Below are positions 1 to 5,141 of a DNA stretch of 6,773 nt, piece by piece. Origin of the DNA: Clostridia bacterium (GTDB taxonomy: Bacteria; Bacillota; Clostridia; HGM11514); assembly GCA_900757255.1 (NCBI GenBank), contig CAAENE010000129.1, positions 1 to 6,773 on the forward strand. Reading direction: 5' to 3'. A model generated the notes under the pieces. It was not told where the DNA came from, did not search any database, and worked only from the letters and a program-made list of their open reading frames with translations. Within the stretch, counting starts at the first letter, position 1, and every line of letters begins with the position of its first letter. The position numbers were made by a program, and so were the translations under genes.

Positions 1-626
1 GGAAGAACTTCTCCTTTATAGATCCAGACTTTGACGCCGATTTTACCATAAGTGGTATCAGCTTCCCAGAAACCATAGTCGATATCAGCACGCAGAGTCT
101 GAAGAGGAATTGTTCCTTCATGATAATGCTCGGTACGGGCAATTTCTGCGCCGCCCACACGTCCGGATACGCTGGTTTTGATACCCTTGGCATTGAGTCT
201 CATAGCCCGGCCCATGGACTGTTTCATCGCACGGCGGAACGAGATTCTCTTTTCCAGCTGAGCCGCAATATTTTCAGCGACGAGCTGAGCGTCGATTTCC
301 GGATTTTTGATTTCCACAATGGAGATATTAACGCTTTTACCGGTCATTTGATCGAGAGCCACCTTCAGCTTATCGATTTCCTCGCCCTTACGGCCGATGA
401 TCAAGCCCGGTTTGGCAGCGTGAATATTAATTCTGATTTTATTAGCGGCCTTTTCAATTTCAATCTTGGAAACGCCGGCATTGAATAATCTCTTTTTGAG
501 ATATTTTCTAATTTTGTGATCTTCCACCAGGTTGTCGCCGAAATCCTTATCCTGCGCATACCATTTGGAATCCCAGTCTTTGATAACGCCGACTCTAAGC
601 CCGTGTGGATTTACCTTCTGACCCAT
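1..626 (-). CDS. rpsC: 30S ribosomal protein S3, 3' end cut by window edge
   Basis: S3 binds the 3' (head) domain of 16S rRNA and lines the mRNA entry tunnel of the small subunit. Translation from the ATG at 624-626 gives 208 complete codons beginning MGQKVNPHGLRVGVIKDW, the typical S3 N-terminus. A KH domain with the GRKG loop (GxxG, about residues 78-81) follows, then the S3 C-terminal domain, and the window ends in KVWIYKGEVL(P). Bacterial S3 is usually about 215-230 aa, so only the last 10-25 residues lie outside. A TAGGAGG ribosome binding site 7 nt before the ATG fixes the start, and its TAG is also the stop of rplV, 11 nt upstream. It is the last visible gene of the S10 operon; rplP and rpmC are expected next but cannot be seen. 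Confidence 0.97.
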   Translation of the reverse strand, partial: MGQKVNPHGLRVGVIKDWDSKWYAQDKDFGDNLVEDHKIRKYLKKRLFNAGVSKIEIEKAANKIRINIHAAKPGLIIGRKGEEIDKLKVALDQMTGKSVNISIVEIKNPEIDAQLVAENIAAQLEKRISFRRAMKQSMGRAMRLNAKGIKTSVSGRVGGAEIARTEHYHEGTIPLQTLRADIDYGFWEADTTYGKIGVKVWIYKGEVL

Positions 627-637
627 AAATCTGCCTC

Positions 638-976
638 CTATCCTTCGATTTCTTTGAGAACTAAAGTGATGTGAGAAGTTCTCTTTCTGATTCGGAACGC
701 TCTTCCCTGCGCCCTCGGTCTGATCCTCTTTAATGTCGGGCCCTGGTTGGCGTAGCATTCGGCAACATACAGGTCATCTACGTTCATTTCGTGATTGTTC
801 TGTGCGTTTGCAACTGCGCTGTCCAGTAATTTAATTAAAATCTCGGACGCACCTTTCGGCGTATTCAGCAAAATACCCTTAGCGACTGCGACCGGTTTAT
901 TTCTGATTAAATCCAGTACTAACTGCACTTTTCTAGGAGAGATACGAGCATAACTCAATTTCGCTCTTGCTTCCAT
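638..976 (-). CDS. rplV: 50S ribosomal protein L22
   Basis: L22 is a large-subunit protein whose globular domain sits on the outside of the ribosome and whose long beta-hairpin lines the peptide exit tunnel. The 112-aa product starts MEARAKLSYARISPRKVQLV, the classic L22 N-terminus. The arginine-rich hairpin RIRPRAQGRAFRIRKRTSH lies at about residues 84-102. The ATG at 974-976 is chosen because AAAGGAGG stands 7 nt upstream. A GTG 18 nt further up is in frame, but it would put this ribosome binding site inside the gene and add six residues foreign to the family. Length is normal. It lies 28 nt after rpsS, and its stop codon is part of the rpsC ribosome binding site, so the two are probably translationally linked. 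Confidence 0.97.
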   Translation of the reverse strand: MEARAKLSYARISPRKVQLVLDLIRNKPVAVAKGILLNTPKGASEILIKLLDSAVANAQNNHEMNVDDLYVAECYANQGPTLKRIRPRAQGRAFRIRKRTSHITLVLKEIEG

Positions 977-1004
977 GAAACTGCCTCCTTTCACTGTTTA
1001 GAAG

Positions 1005-1283
1005 TTATTTCGCGCCTGATGTTTTCGCACCGGCATGTCCGCGGTAAGTCCTGGTGGGGACGAACTCGCCGAGCTTATGTCCTACCATGTCTTCGGTGAC
1101 GTAAACCGGAACATGTTTTCTGCCGTCATGCAGCGCGATTGTATGTCCAACGAAATCCGGGAAAATGGTAGAAGCCCTTGACCAGGATTTTACCACTCTT
1201 TTTTCGCCGCTTTCGTTCATTTCGGTAATTCTTTTCATCAATCTTTCTTCTACAAAAGGTCCCTTTTTGACCGATCTGCCCAT
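1005..1283 (-). CDS. rpsS: 30S ribosomal protein S19
   Basis: S19 is a head protein of the small subunit that contacts S13 and the A-site region. The 92-aa product has the family's normal length and conserved start MGRSVKKGPFVEERLMKRI. The central signature WSRASTIFPDFVGHTIALHD is followed by the C-terminal HKLGEFVPTRTYRGHAG segment, which holds the S19 signature pattern. AAAGGAGG about 8 nt upstream of the ATG supports the start. It follows rplB by 23 nt and precedes rplV by 28 nt, the standard position in the S10 operon. Nothing in it departs from the family. Confidence 0.98.
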   Translation of the reverse strand: MGRSVKKGPFVEERLMKRITEMNESGEKRVVKSWSRASTIFPDFVGHTIALHDGRKHVPVYVTEDMVGHKLGEFVPTRTYRGHAGAKTSGAK

Positions 1284-1306
1284 TGAAAATCCTCCTTTCA
1301 GGAAAA

Positions 1307-2140
1307 TTATTTAGAATTTCTTCTCTTAACAATATATTTATCGTTCTGATTTTTCTTTTTCCGGGTTTTGAGGCCAAGAGCCGGTTTACCCCAAGGAGTA
1401 ACAGGGCTCGGTCTGCCGATCGGTGATTTACCTTCACCACCGCCGTGAGGATGGTCACAGGGGTTCATAACAACACCGCGGACGGTCGGGCGGATACCCA
1501 TATGACGTTTTCTGCCTGCCTTACCGATTTTGATGTTTTCATGATCCAAATTGCCAATCTGTCCGATGGTAGCTTTACAGTTGAGTAAAATCAAACGAAC
1601 TTCGCCGGAAGGAAGACGAACCTGAGCATATTTGCCCTCTTTCGCCATCAGCTGTGCGGAGTTTCCTGCCGCGCGTACCAGCTGTCCGCCTTTACCGGGA
1701 GCCAATTCAATGTTATGAATCAGGGTACCGACCGGGATATCTTTGAGCTCCAGGGCGTTGCCGGCCTTAATATCAGCGCCTTCGCCCGAGAGGATAACGG
1801 TACCGACGGTCAGGCCGTTCGGTGCCAGGATATATCTCTTTTCGCCGTCTTCGTACTGAACCAGCGCGATATTAGCGCTTCTGTTCGGATCATATTCAAT
1901 GGTCTGAACAGTTGCCGGGATACCGTCCTTATTTCTCTTAAAATCAATGATACGGTATTTTCTTCTGTTGCCGCCGCCTCTGTGGCGAACGGTGATTCTG
2001 CCGTAAGAGTTTCTGCCGGCGCTCTTCTTGAGGGTATCAAGAAGGGATTTTTCAGGCGCTACCTTTGAAAGTTCTTCAAAGGTGGAAACCGTCATAAATC
2101 TTCTGGCCGGAGAAGTAGGATTATATTTTTTTATCGCCAT
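1307..2140 (-). CDS. rplB: 50S ribosomal protein L2
   Basis: L2 is a primary 23S rRNA-binding protein needed for subunit association and peptidyl-transferase activity. The 277-aa product starts MAIKKYNPTSPARRFMTVS and carries the N-terminal OB-fold motif GRITVRHRGGGNRRKYRIIDF (about residues 47-67). The SH3-like domain includes LAPGKGGQLVRAAGNSAQLM (146-165). The C-terminal signature MNPCDHPHGGGEGKSPIGR (225-243) contains H230, equivalent to the essential histidine at E. coli position 229. Length is normal (270-280 aa). An AGGAG ribosome binding site precedes the ATG. It lies 30 nt after rplW and 23 nt before rpsS. The only small variation noticed is Cys in NPCDH where Val is common; this is outside the catalytic histidine. 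Confidence 0.98.
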   Translation of the reverse strand: MAIKKYNPTSPARRFMTVSTFEELSKVAPEKSLLDTLKKSAGRNSYGRITVRHRGGGNRRKYRIIDFKRNKDGIPATVQTIEYDPNRSANIALVQYEDGEKRYILAPNGLTVGTVILSGEGADIKAGNALELKDIPVGTLIHNIELAPGKGGQLVRAAGNSAQLMAKEGKYAQVRLPSGEVRLILLNCKATIGQIGNLDHENIKIGKAGRKRHMGIRPTVRGVVMNPCDHPHGGGEGKSPIGRPSPVTPWGKPALGLKTRKKKNQNDKYIVKRRNSK

Positions 2141-2170
2141 AATGATTTCTCCTCGCTTTCAATCAGATGA

Positions 2171-2464
2171 TTACGCCATACCTTCGAAGAATTCGATCGG
2201 CTTGCTGTCCTCGGTAAGTTTGACAATCGCTTTCTTCCTGTCCGGCCGTTTGCCGACATGGGCGCCCATTCTTTTATACTTTCCAAGCACGCGCATGGTG
2301 GTAACCTTGTCGACCTTCACGCCGAAAATCTTTTCAACCGCATGGCGGATTTCGATTTTGTTGGCGTTGATATCAACATAAAAAGAATATTTACGGTCAG
2401 CCATACCTTCCATACTCATTTCGGAAATAATAGGAGTTTTAATTACGTCATATACGCTTTTCAT
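2171..2464 (-). CDS. rplW: 50S ribosomal protein L23
   Basis: L23 sits at the polypeptide exit and is the docking site for trigger factor and the signal recognition particle. The 97-aa product starts MKSVYDVIKTPIISEMSME and has the core YSFYVDINANKIEIRHAVEKIF (about residues 26-47). The basic extended loop KVTTMRVLGKYKRMGAHVGKR follows at about 53-73. Its ATG overlaps the rplD stop by one base (TAATG), and its ribosome binding site (GAGGAGG) lies within the last codons of rplD, so translation of the two is very likely coupled. Length is normal, and the next gene, rplB, starts 30 nt later. Confidence 0.97.
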   Translation of the reverse strand: MKSVYDVIKTPIISEMSMEGMADRKYSFYVDINANKIEIRHAVEKIFGVKVDKVTTMRVLGKYKRMGAHVGKRPDRKKAIVKLTEDSKPIEFFEGMA

Positions 2465-3087
2465 TACGCATACACCTCCTCGATTTTGCTGACGGCGTCC
2501 TTGGTGAGGATCAGCTTGTCATATTTCAGGATGTCATACACGTTCAGAGTGTTGACATAAGAAACCTTCGCCGTCGGGATATTACGAACCGAGTAGTATA
2601 CGTTATCGTCCTTTTCAGGAACGACGATCAATACTTTTTCGGTAACTTTCAGGTTATTGAGCATATTGACAGCCTGTTTGGTTTTGAACTCACTGAAGTT
2701 CATAGCGTCCAGAACGATCAGTTCGCTCTCTGCTACCTTGGAGCTGAAAGCGGATTTCATTGCCAGGCGTTTCACTTTCTTGTTGAGCCTGTAGTTATAG
2801 CTTCTGGGTTTCGGCCCCAAAGCTACGCCGCCGCCCGTCCATTGCGGAGAACGGATACTACCCTGCCTTGCGCGGCCGGTGCCCTTCTGTCTCCAGGGCT
2901 TGATGCCGCCGCCGCGTACTTCCGAACGCGTCAGAGTGCTCTGTGTACCCTGTCTCTGGTTTGCCAGATAGTTGACAACTACCTGATGCAGAACGCTTTT
3001 ATTGACTTCCTGTCCAAAGACCGCATCGGATAATTCAATTTGTCCGACTTCGCTGCCTTCTATATTAAACATAGCTACTTTTGGCAT
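2464..3087 (-). CDS. rplD: 50S ribosomal protein L4
   Basis: L4 binds domain I of 23S rRNA and lines the exit tunnel. In gamma-proteobacteria it is also the autoregulator of the S10 operon. The 207-aa product starts MPKVAMFNIEGSEVGQIELSD. It has the tunnel-lining loop TRSEVRGGGIKPWRQKGTGR followed by ARQGSIRSPQWTGGG (about residues 53-87) and the GPKPRSYNYRLNKKVKRLA segment after it. The C-terminal half is the normal globular domain, ending in KIEEVYA. AAAGGAGG precedes the ATG. It lies 26 nt after rplC and overlaps rplW by one base. Whether L4 regulates this operon in this organism cannot be told from the protein; the long structured gaps around rpsJ would be the place to look. Confidence 0.98.
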   Translation of the reverse strand: MPKVAMFNIEGSEVGQIELSDAVFGQEVNKSVLHQVVVNYLANQRQGTQSTLTRSEVRGGGIKPWRQKGTGRARQGSIRSPQWTGGGVALGPKPRSYNYRLNKKVKRLAMKSAFSSKVAESELIVLDAMNFSEFKTKQAVNMLNNLKVTEKVLIVVPEKDDNVYYSVRNIPTAKVSYVNTLNVYDILKYDKLILTKDAVSKIEEVYA

Positions 3088-3113
3088 GTTGTTTCCTCCT
3101 TTCCAATCTCCGG

Positions 3114-3743
3114 TTAAGCCTTAACCGTATTTTTCAAAGTAACGATACCGCCTTTAGGCCCTGGAACAGCGCCCTTGACGAGAATCAGATTTTTCTCAGC
3201 GTCGACCTTTACAACATCAAGATTCTGTACGGTAACCCTTTCCACACCGTAATGGCCGGCCATTTTCTTGCCTTTCATTACTTTAGAGGGGTCGGAGCAG
3301 GCGCCCAATGATCCGCCATGGCGGTGATACCCGGAACCGTGAGTCATCGGTCCCCTATGGGTGCCCCAGCGCTTAATCGGGCCGGAAAAACCATGTCCCT
3401 TTGAAATACCGGTTACGTCAACCCTGTCGCCGCCTGCAAAAACGTCAGCTTTGATTTCATCGCCAACGTTCATTTCGCCCGCATTGTCGAGACGGAATTC
3501 ACGCAATACTTTTTTGTAGCCGACCTTTGCCTTGTCAAAATGGCCCTTCATCGGCTTGTTCATTTTCTTTTCTTCCCTGTCGATAAACCCGACCTGAACC
3601 GCTGTATAACCGTCGTTTTCAACATCCTTTTTCTGAACAACAACGCAGGGTCCGGCTTCAATCACGGTAACCGGCAGAATTTTGCCGTTCTCGTCAAAGA
3701 GCTGGGTCATACCGAGCTTTTTGCCTACAATTGCTTTTTGCAT
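3114..3743 (-). CDS. rplC: 50S ribosomal protein L3
   Basis: L3 is an early assembly protein that binds near the 3' end of 23S rRNA, with an extension reaching toward the peptidyl-transferase centre. The 209-aa product starts MQKAIVGKKLGMTQLFDENG. It has the L3 signature GISKGHGFSGPIKRWG (about residues 112-127), the extended loop RGPMTHGSGYHRHGGSLGAC (130-149) and the C-terminal core HYGVERVTVQNLDVVKVD (164-181). Length is normal. TAGGAGG lies 7 nt upstream of the ATG. Unusually, it does not follow rpsJ closely: 398 nt of apparently structured non-coding sequence separates them. Confidence 0.98.
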   Translation of the reverse strand: MQKAIVGKKLGMTQLFDENGKILPVTVIEAGPCVVVQKKDVENDGYTAVQVGFIDREEKKMNKPMKGHFDKAKVGYKKVLREFRLDNAGEMNVGDEIKADVFAGGDRVDVTGISKGHGFSGPIKRWGTHRGPMTHGSGYHRHGGSLGACSDPSKVMKGKKMAGHYGVERVTVQNLDVVKVDAEKNLILVKGAVPGPKGGIVTLKNTVKA

Positions 3744-4141
3744 GTTTATACCTCCTATATGGTTATTGGTTGGCCGTCTCCGCTTTAAAACACCGGCAAA
3801 ATTTGTCCGTCACAGAACTCATATGCGAAGAATCACTCCAGAAAATTTCTCATTCCTTACAGCAATATCAACAAAGAGCCCCCTCTGCCGAAGCTCACCC
3901 TATCAGGGCGCTTTTCCTGCCGTCTGTTCCAAACCGTGTTGCCAACATGACCCGCCGGCAAATCCGGCATTAAGCCGCCAATGTTTTTGACAGGGCTGCA
4001 ACGTTATTCCGGCAATGACGCTTTTGCACTACGGCCTCACGGCCGTTTTCAGCTGATTCAGCCATTGCAGTTCGTCTTCCCCGGATAATACCCTGTCTGA
4101 AAAACAAGCCTTTCCTGAACAGAAGCTAACGCTCCATTCGC
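3744..4141 (-). promoter_or_regulatory. Long non-coding gap between rpsJ and rplC, likely structured mRNA leader
   Basis: This is a 398-nt stretch inside the S10 operon where other gaps are 30 nt or less. No convincing gene was found on either strand. On the minus (mRNA) strand the rpsJ-proximal part folds into nested helices (see the core entry at 3984-4104). The rplC-proximal part has smaller hairpins: GCCGG/CCGGC at 3954-3968, and a weak stem at 3876-3896 followed by UUUGUU that could act as an attenuator. The likely role is post-transcriptional control of rplC and downstream genes, separate from rpsJ. That role is inferred from position and pairing, not from a recognised family. Confidence 0.55.
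3984..4104 (-). ncRNA. Nested-helix RNA domain with GNRA tetraloop upstream of rplC
   Basis: On the minus strand, segments at 4091-4104 and 3984-3995 pair as UUUUU-(CA)-GACAGGG with CCCUGUC-AAAAA. Inside, 4081-4088 and 4004-4012 pair as UUAUCCGG with CCGG(A)AUAA. Inside that, GACG (4073-4076) pairs with CGUC (4017-4020). The apex holds a perfect hairpin ACGGCC-GUGA-GGCCGU (4031-4046) with a GNRA-class tetraloop and a smaller GCU/AGC hairpin (4052-4062). Correctly nested helices of this kind are hard to explain by chance. The shape suits a protein- or ligand-binding leader, possibly for a ribosomal protein of the same operon. I do not recognise the family. Confidence 0.5.
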
Positions 4142-4459
4142 TTACAGCTTGATTTCGATATCAACACCGGCTGGCAAGTCAAACTTGGTGAGTGCGTCGA
4201 CTGTTTTTGCAGTCGGCTGTAAAATGTCGATCAGTCTTTTGTGCGTTCTCTGCTCAAACTGTTCACGGGAATCCTTGTACTTATGAACCGCCCTTAAAAT
4301 AGTAACAATTTCTTTTTCGGTCGGCAGCGGGATAGGACCCGATACCTTGGCACCGGTTCTTTTCGCCGTTTCAACAATTTTTTCTGCAGTCTGATCAACC
4401 AGCATGTGATCATACGCTTTTAACCTGATTCTGATTTTTTCTTTCAGTGGTGCTGCCAC
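4142..4459 (-). CDS. rpsJ: 30S ribosomal protein S10 (NusE)
   Basis: S10 is a head protein of the small subunit and, as NusE, pairs with NusB in rRNA antitermination and bridges NusG to the ribosome. The 105-aa product starts (V/M)AAPLKEKIRIRLKAYDHMLVD. It carries the GPIPLPTE loop region (about residues 41-48) and the signature AVHKYKDSREQFEQRTHKR (58-76), ending in DIEIKL. The GTG at 4457-4459 is chosen because AAGGAGG stands 8 nt upstream (4468-4474) and the protein then has the family's length of about 102-105 aa. An in-frame ATG at 4528 would add 23 unrelated residues. It is the first gene of the operon, behind a long leader, and is separated from rplC by 398 nt. Confidence 0.97.
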   Translation of the reverse strand: MAAPLKEKIRIRLKAYDHMLVDQTAEKIVETAKRTGAKVSGPIPLPTEKEIVTILRAVHKYKDSREQFEQRTHKRLIDILQPTAKTVDALTKFDLPAGVDIEIKL

Positions 4460-4831
4460 TAAAACCGCCTCCTTATAAATCGTACGTTTTTTTCGCCCGC
4501 ATATCGCAGGACAATTTGTTTCGCGCACGACCGGTTAAAAACTATACACCTTACCGGGCGTTTCCTACACCCGCATAAATAAACCCCACCTGAAGTGGGC
4601 ATGAATAAGCTACCGTTACCATGGAACCGCAACCATTGGTTTAACGACTTATATCCTGTTAAAAAGGGCAGGATACAGTATCATCAACATAGTCCGGATT
4701 CCGGCCATCGCTTTTGAGTAAAGTAGTTATTAACCCTGTCGCCCGAGTTTAAAATTCGGACATTCTCCGCCGAAATTACCCGCAAGGCTTTGCGGCAACC
4801 TCCGGCATCATCGTTTGTCTAGCGTCACAGC
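4460..4831 (-). promoter_or_regulatory. Long structured 5' leader of the S10 operon
   Basis: About 370 nt lie between the predicted start of transcription and the rpsJ GTG, with no gene in any frame. On the mRNA strand the leader contains CCGCAA-AGCC-UUGCGG (4780-4795) inside a GCCG/CGGC helix. UAUCCUG/CAGGAUA pairs at 4652-4675. A bulged stem CGUU..ACCA(A)UGG / CCAUGGU..AACG with an 8-nt loop spans 4614-4646. CCCAC-UUCAG-GUGGG followed by GUUUAUUUAU (about 4575-4599) resembles a weak intrinsic attenuator. Near the gene, CGCCCG (4555-4560) can pair with CGGGCG (4494-4499) just above the ribosome binding site. Autoregulation by a ribosomal protein is plausible, but the protein and mechanism cannot be named from sequence. 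Confidence 0.6.
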
Positions 4832-4836
4832 TATCT

Positions 4837-4864
4837 ATTATACACGATTTCAAAAAAATTGCAA
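4837..4864 (-). promoter_or_regulatory. Sigma-A-type promoter of the S10 operon
   Basis: On the minus strand a perfect -10 box TATAAT (4837-4842) is preceded by a 16-bp spacer and a TTGCAA -35 box (4859-4864); reading the -35 as CTTGCA gives a 17-bp spacer. Transcription should start near 4830, leaving a leader of about 370 nt. It is the only convincing minus-strand promoter found upstream of rpsJ. Confidence 0.75.
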
Positions 4865-4866
4865 GC

Positions 4867-4906
4867 ATTTTTTTTAAATTTTCTAAACTTTTTTAAAATT
4901 TTGAAA
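4867..4906 (-). promoter_or_regulatory. A/T-tract UP-like element upstream of the S10 promoter
   Basis: Directly upstream of the -35 box, four A-tracts on the minus strand are centred near 4871.5, 4880.5, 4891.5 and 4900.5, that is 9-11 bp apart, one per helical turn. Such phased tracts bend DNA, and A/T-rich UP elements here bind the RNA polymerase alpha C-terminal domains, as is common at strong ribosomal promoters. The function is inferred from composition and position. Confidence 0.55.
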
Positions 4907-4945
4907 GATTCACGAAAAAAAGGAAAAAATCTCTATAACCTCGCT

Positions 4946-5053
4946 GATATGTCCCCCCACCTCGCGAGAAGGCGGATTCCGCTTCATAGAGTCGGGCGGT
5001 GGGCATATATCCCCCGCTTCGCGAGGTTGACGCGTACCCGTTAGGGTGAACGC
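4946..5053. repeat. Compact hairpin and imperfect direct-repeat element in the divergent intergenic region
   Basis: Two similar 23-bp units lie 58 bp apart (4946-4968 and 5004-5026), both of the form xATATxTCCCCC..TCGCGAG. The region also folds. CCTCGCGA (4960-4967) pairs with TCGCGAGG (5019-5026). GAA(G)GCGG-ATT-CCGCTTC (4968-4985) forms an inner hairpin. CCCACC (4956-4961) can instead pair with GGTGGG (4998-5003), extended by ATATG/CATAT. A further hairpin GCGTACCC-GTTA-GGGT(GA)ACGC spans 5032-5053. The outer helices are mutually exclusive. It has no U-tract and no gene. It could be a small mobile or intergenic repeat, a protein-binding site or part of an RNA; I do not recognise the family. 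Confidence 0.45.
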
Positions 5054-5082
5054 CATTAATGCGAAAATCTTGTTATAACCCC

Positions 5083-5111
5083 TTTACAAAAAAGCGGTGT
5101 AAAGGTATACT
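5083..5111 (+). promoter_or_regulatory. Sigma-A-type promoter of the FAD oxidoreductase gene
   Basis: TTTACA (5083-5088), a 17-bp spacer and TATACT (5106-5111) make a near-consensus promoter. Transcription should start near 5118, about 24 nt before the ATG at 5142, so the leader is short. The promoter is entirely overlaid by the half-sites described at 5083-5118. Confidence 0.75.
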
Positions 5112-5118
5112 GTTTACA
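5083..5118. promoter_or_regulatory. Putative operator: three alternating half-sites 15 bp apart
   Basis: TTTACA (5083-5088), TGTAAA (5098-5103) and TTTACA (5113-5118) alternate in orientation with exactly 9 bp between each. The first two form an 8+8 bp inverted repeat CCTTTACA-N9-TGTAAAGG, and the last two a second, overlapping palindrome. They cover the -35 box, the spacer and -10 flank, and the start site, where a bound repressor would block RNA polymerase. The regulator is unknown; the spacing does not match the longer-spaced BirA site or the Rex site as I remember them. Confidence 0.5.
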
Positions 5119-5141
5119 AATCTATATGTGGGGTCGATCAT

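Noticed and set aside
3682..3990. Plus-strand open frames over the rplC start and the rpsJ-rplC gap (also 3731-3973), and similar antisense frames across the ribosomal genes.
   Set aside because: They lie opposite certain genes or structured RNA, have no ribosome binding sites and low-complexity or unfamiliar products.
3857..4065. Two tiny minus-strand reading frames (31 aa at 3970-4065 and 37 aa at 3857-3970) joined by a TAATG overlap inside the rpsJ-rplC gap.
   Set aside because: The first lacks a convincing ribosome binding site, neither peptide resembles anything known to me, and they run through the paired RNA segments; chance is the simpler explanation, though the overlap deserves a glance if relatives keep it.
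4460..4528. An N-terminal extension of S10 from an in-frame ATG at 4528.
   Set aside because: It adds 23 residues not found in S10, has no ribosome binding site, and would place the AAGGAGG site of the GTG start inside the coding region.
4575..4599. A full intrinsic terminator in the S10 leader.
   Set aside because: The stem is only five base pairs and the T-tract is interrupted by A, so it is recorded only as a possible weak attenuator within the leader.
4859..5044. A 61-codon plus-strand frame covering the A/T-rich promoter region and the hairpin element.
   Set aside because: Its product is composition-driven (Phe/Leu/Lys then Arg-rich), it has no ribosome binding site, and it overlaps promoter and repeat features.
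5060..5105. A possible minus-strand promoter within the operator (TTTACA with TTATAA).
   Set aside because: The spacer would be 19 bp, and the TTTACA is simply the complement of the TGTAAA half-site; no convincing transcript target lies behind it.
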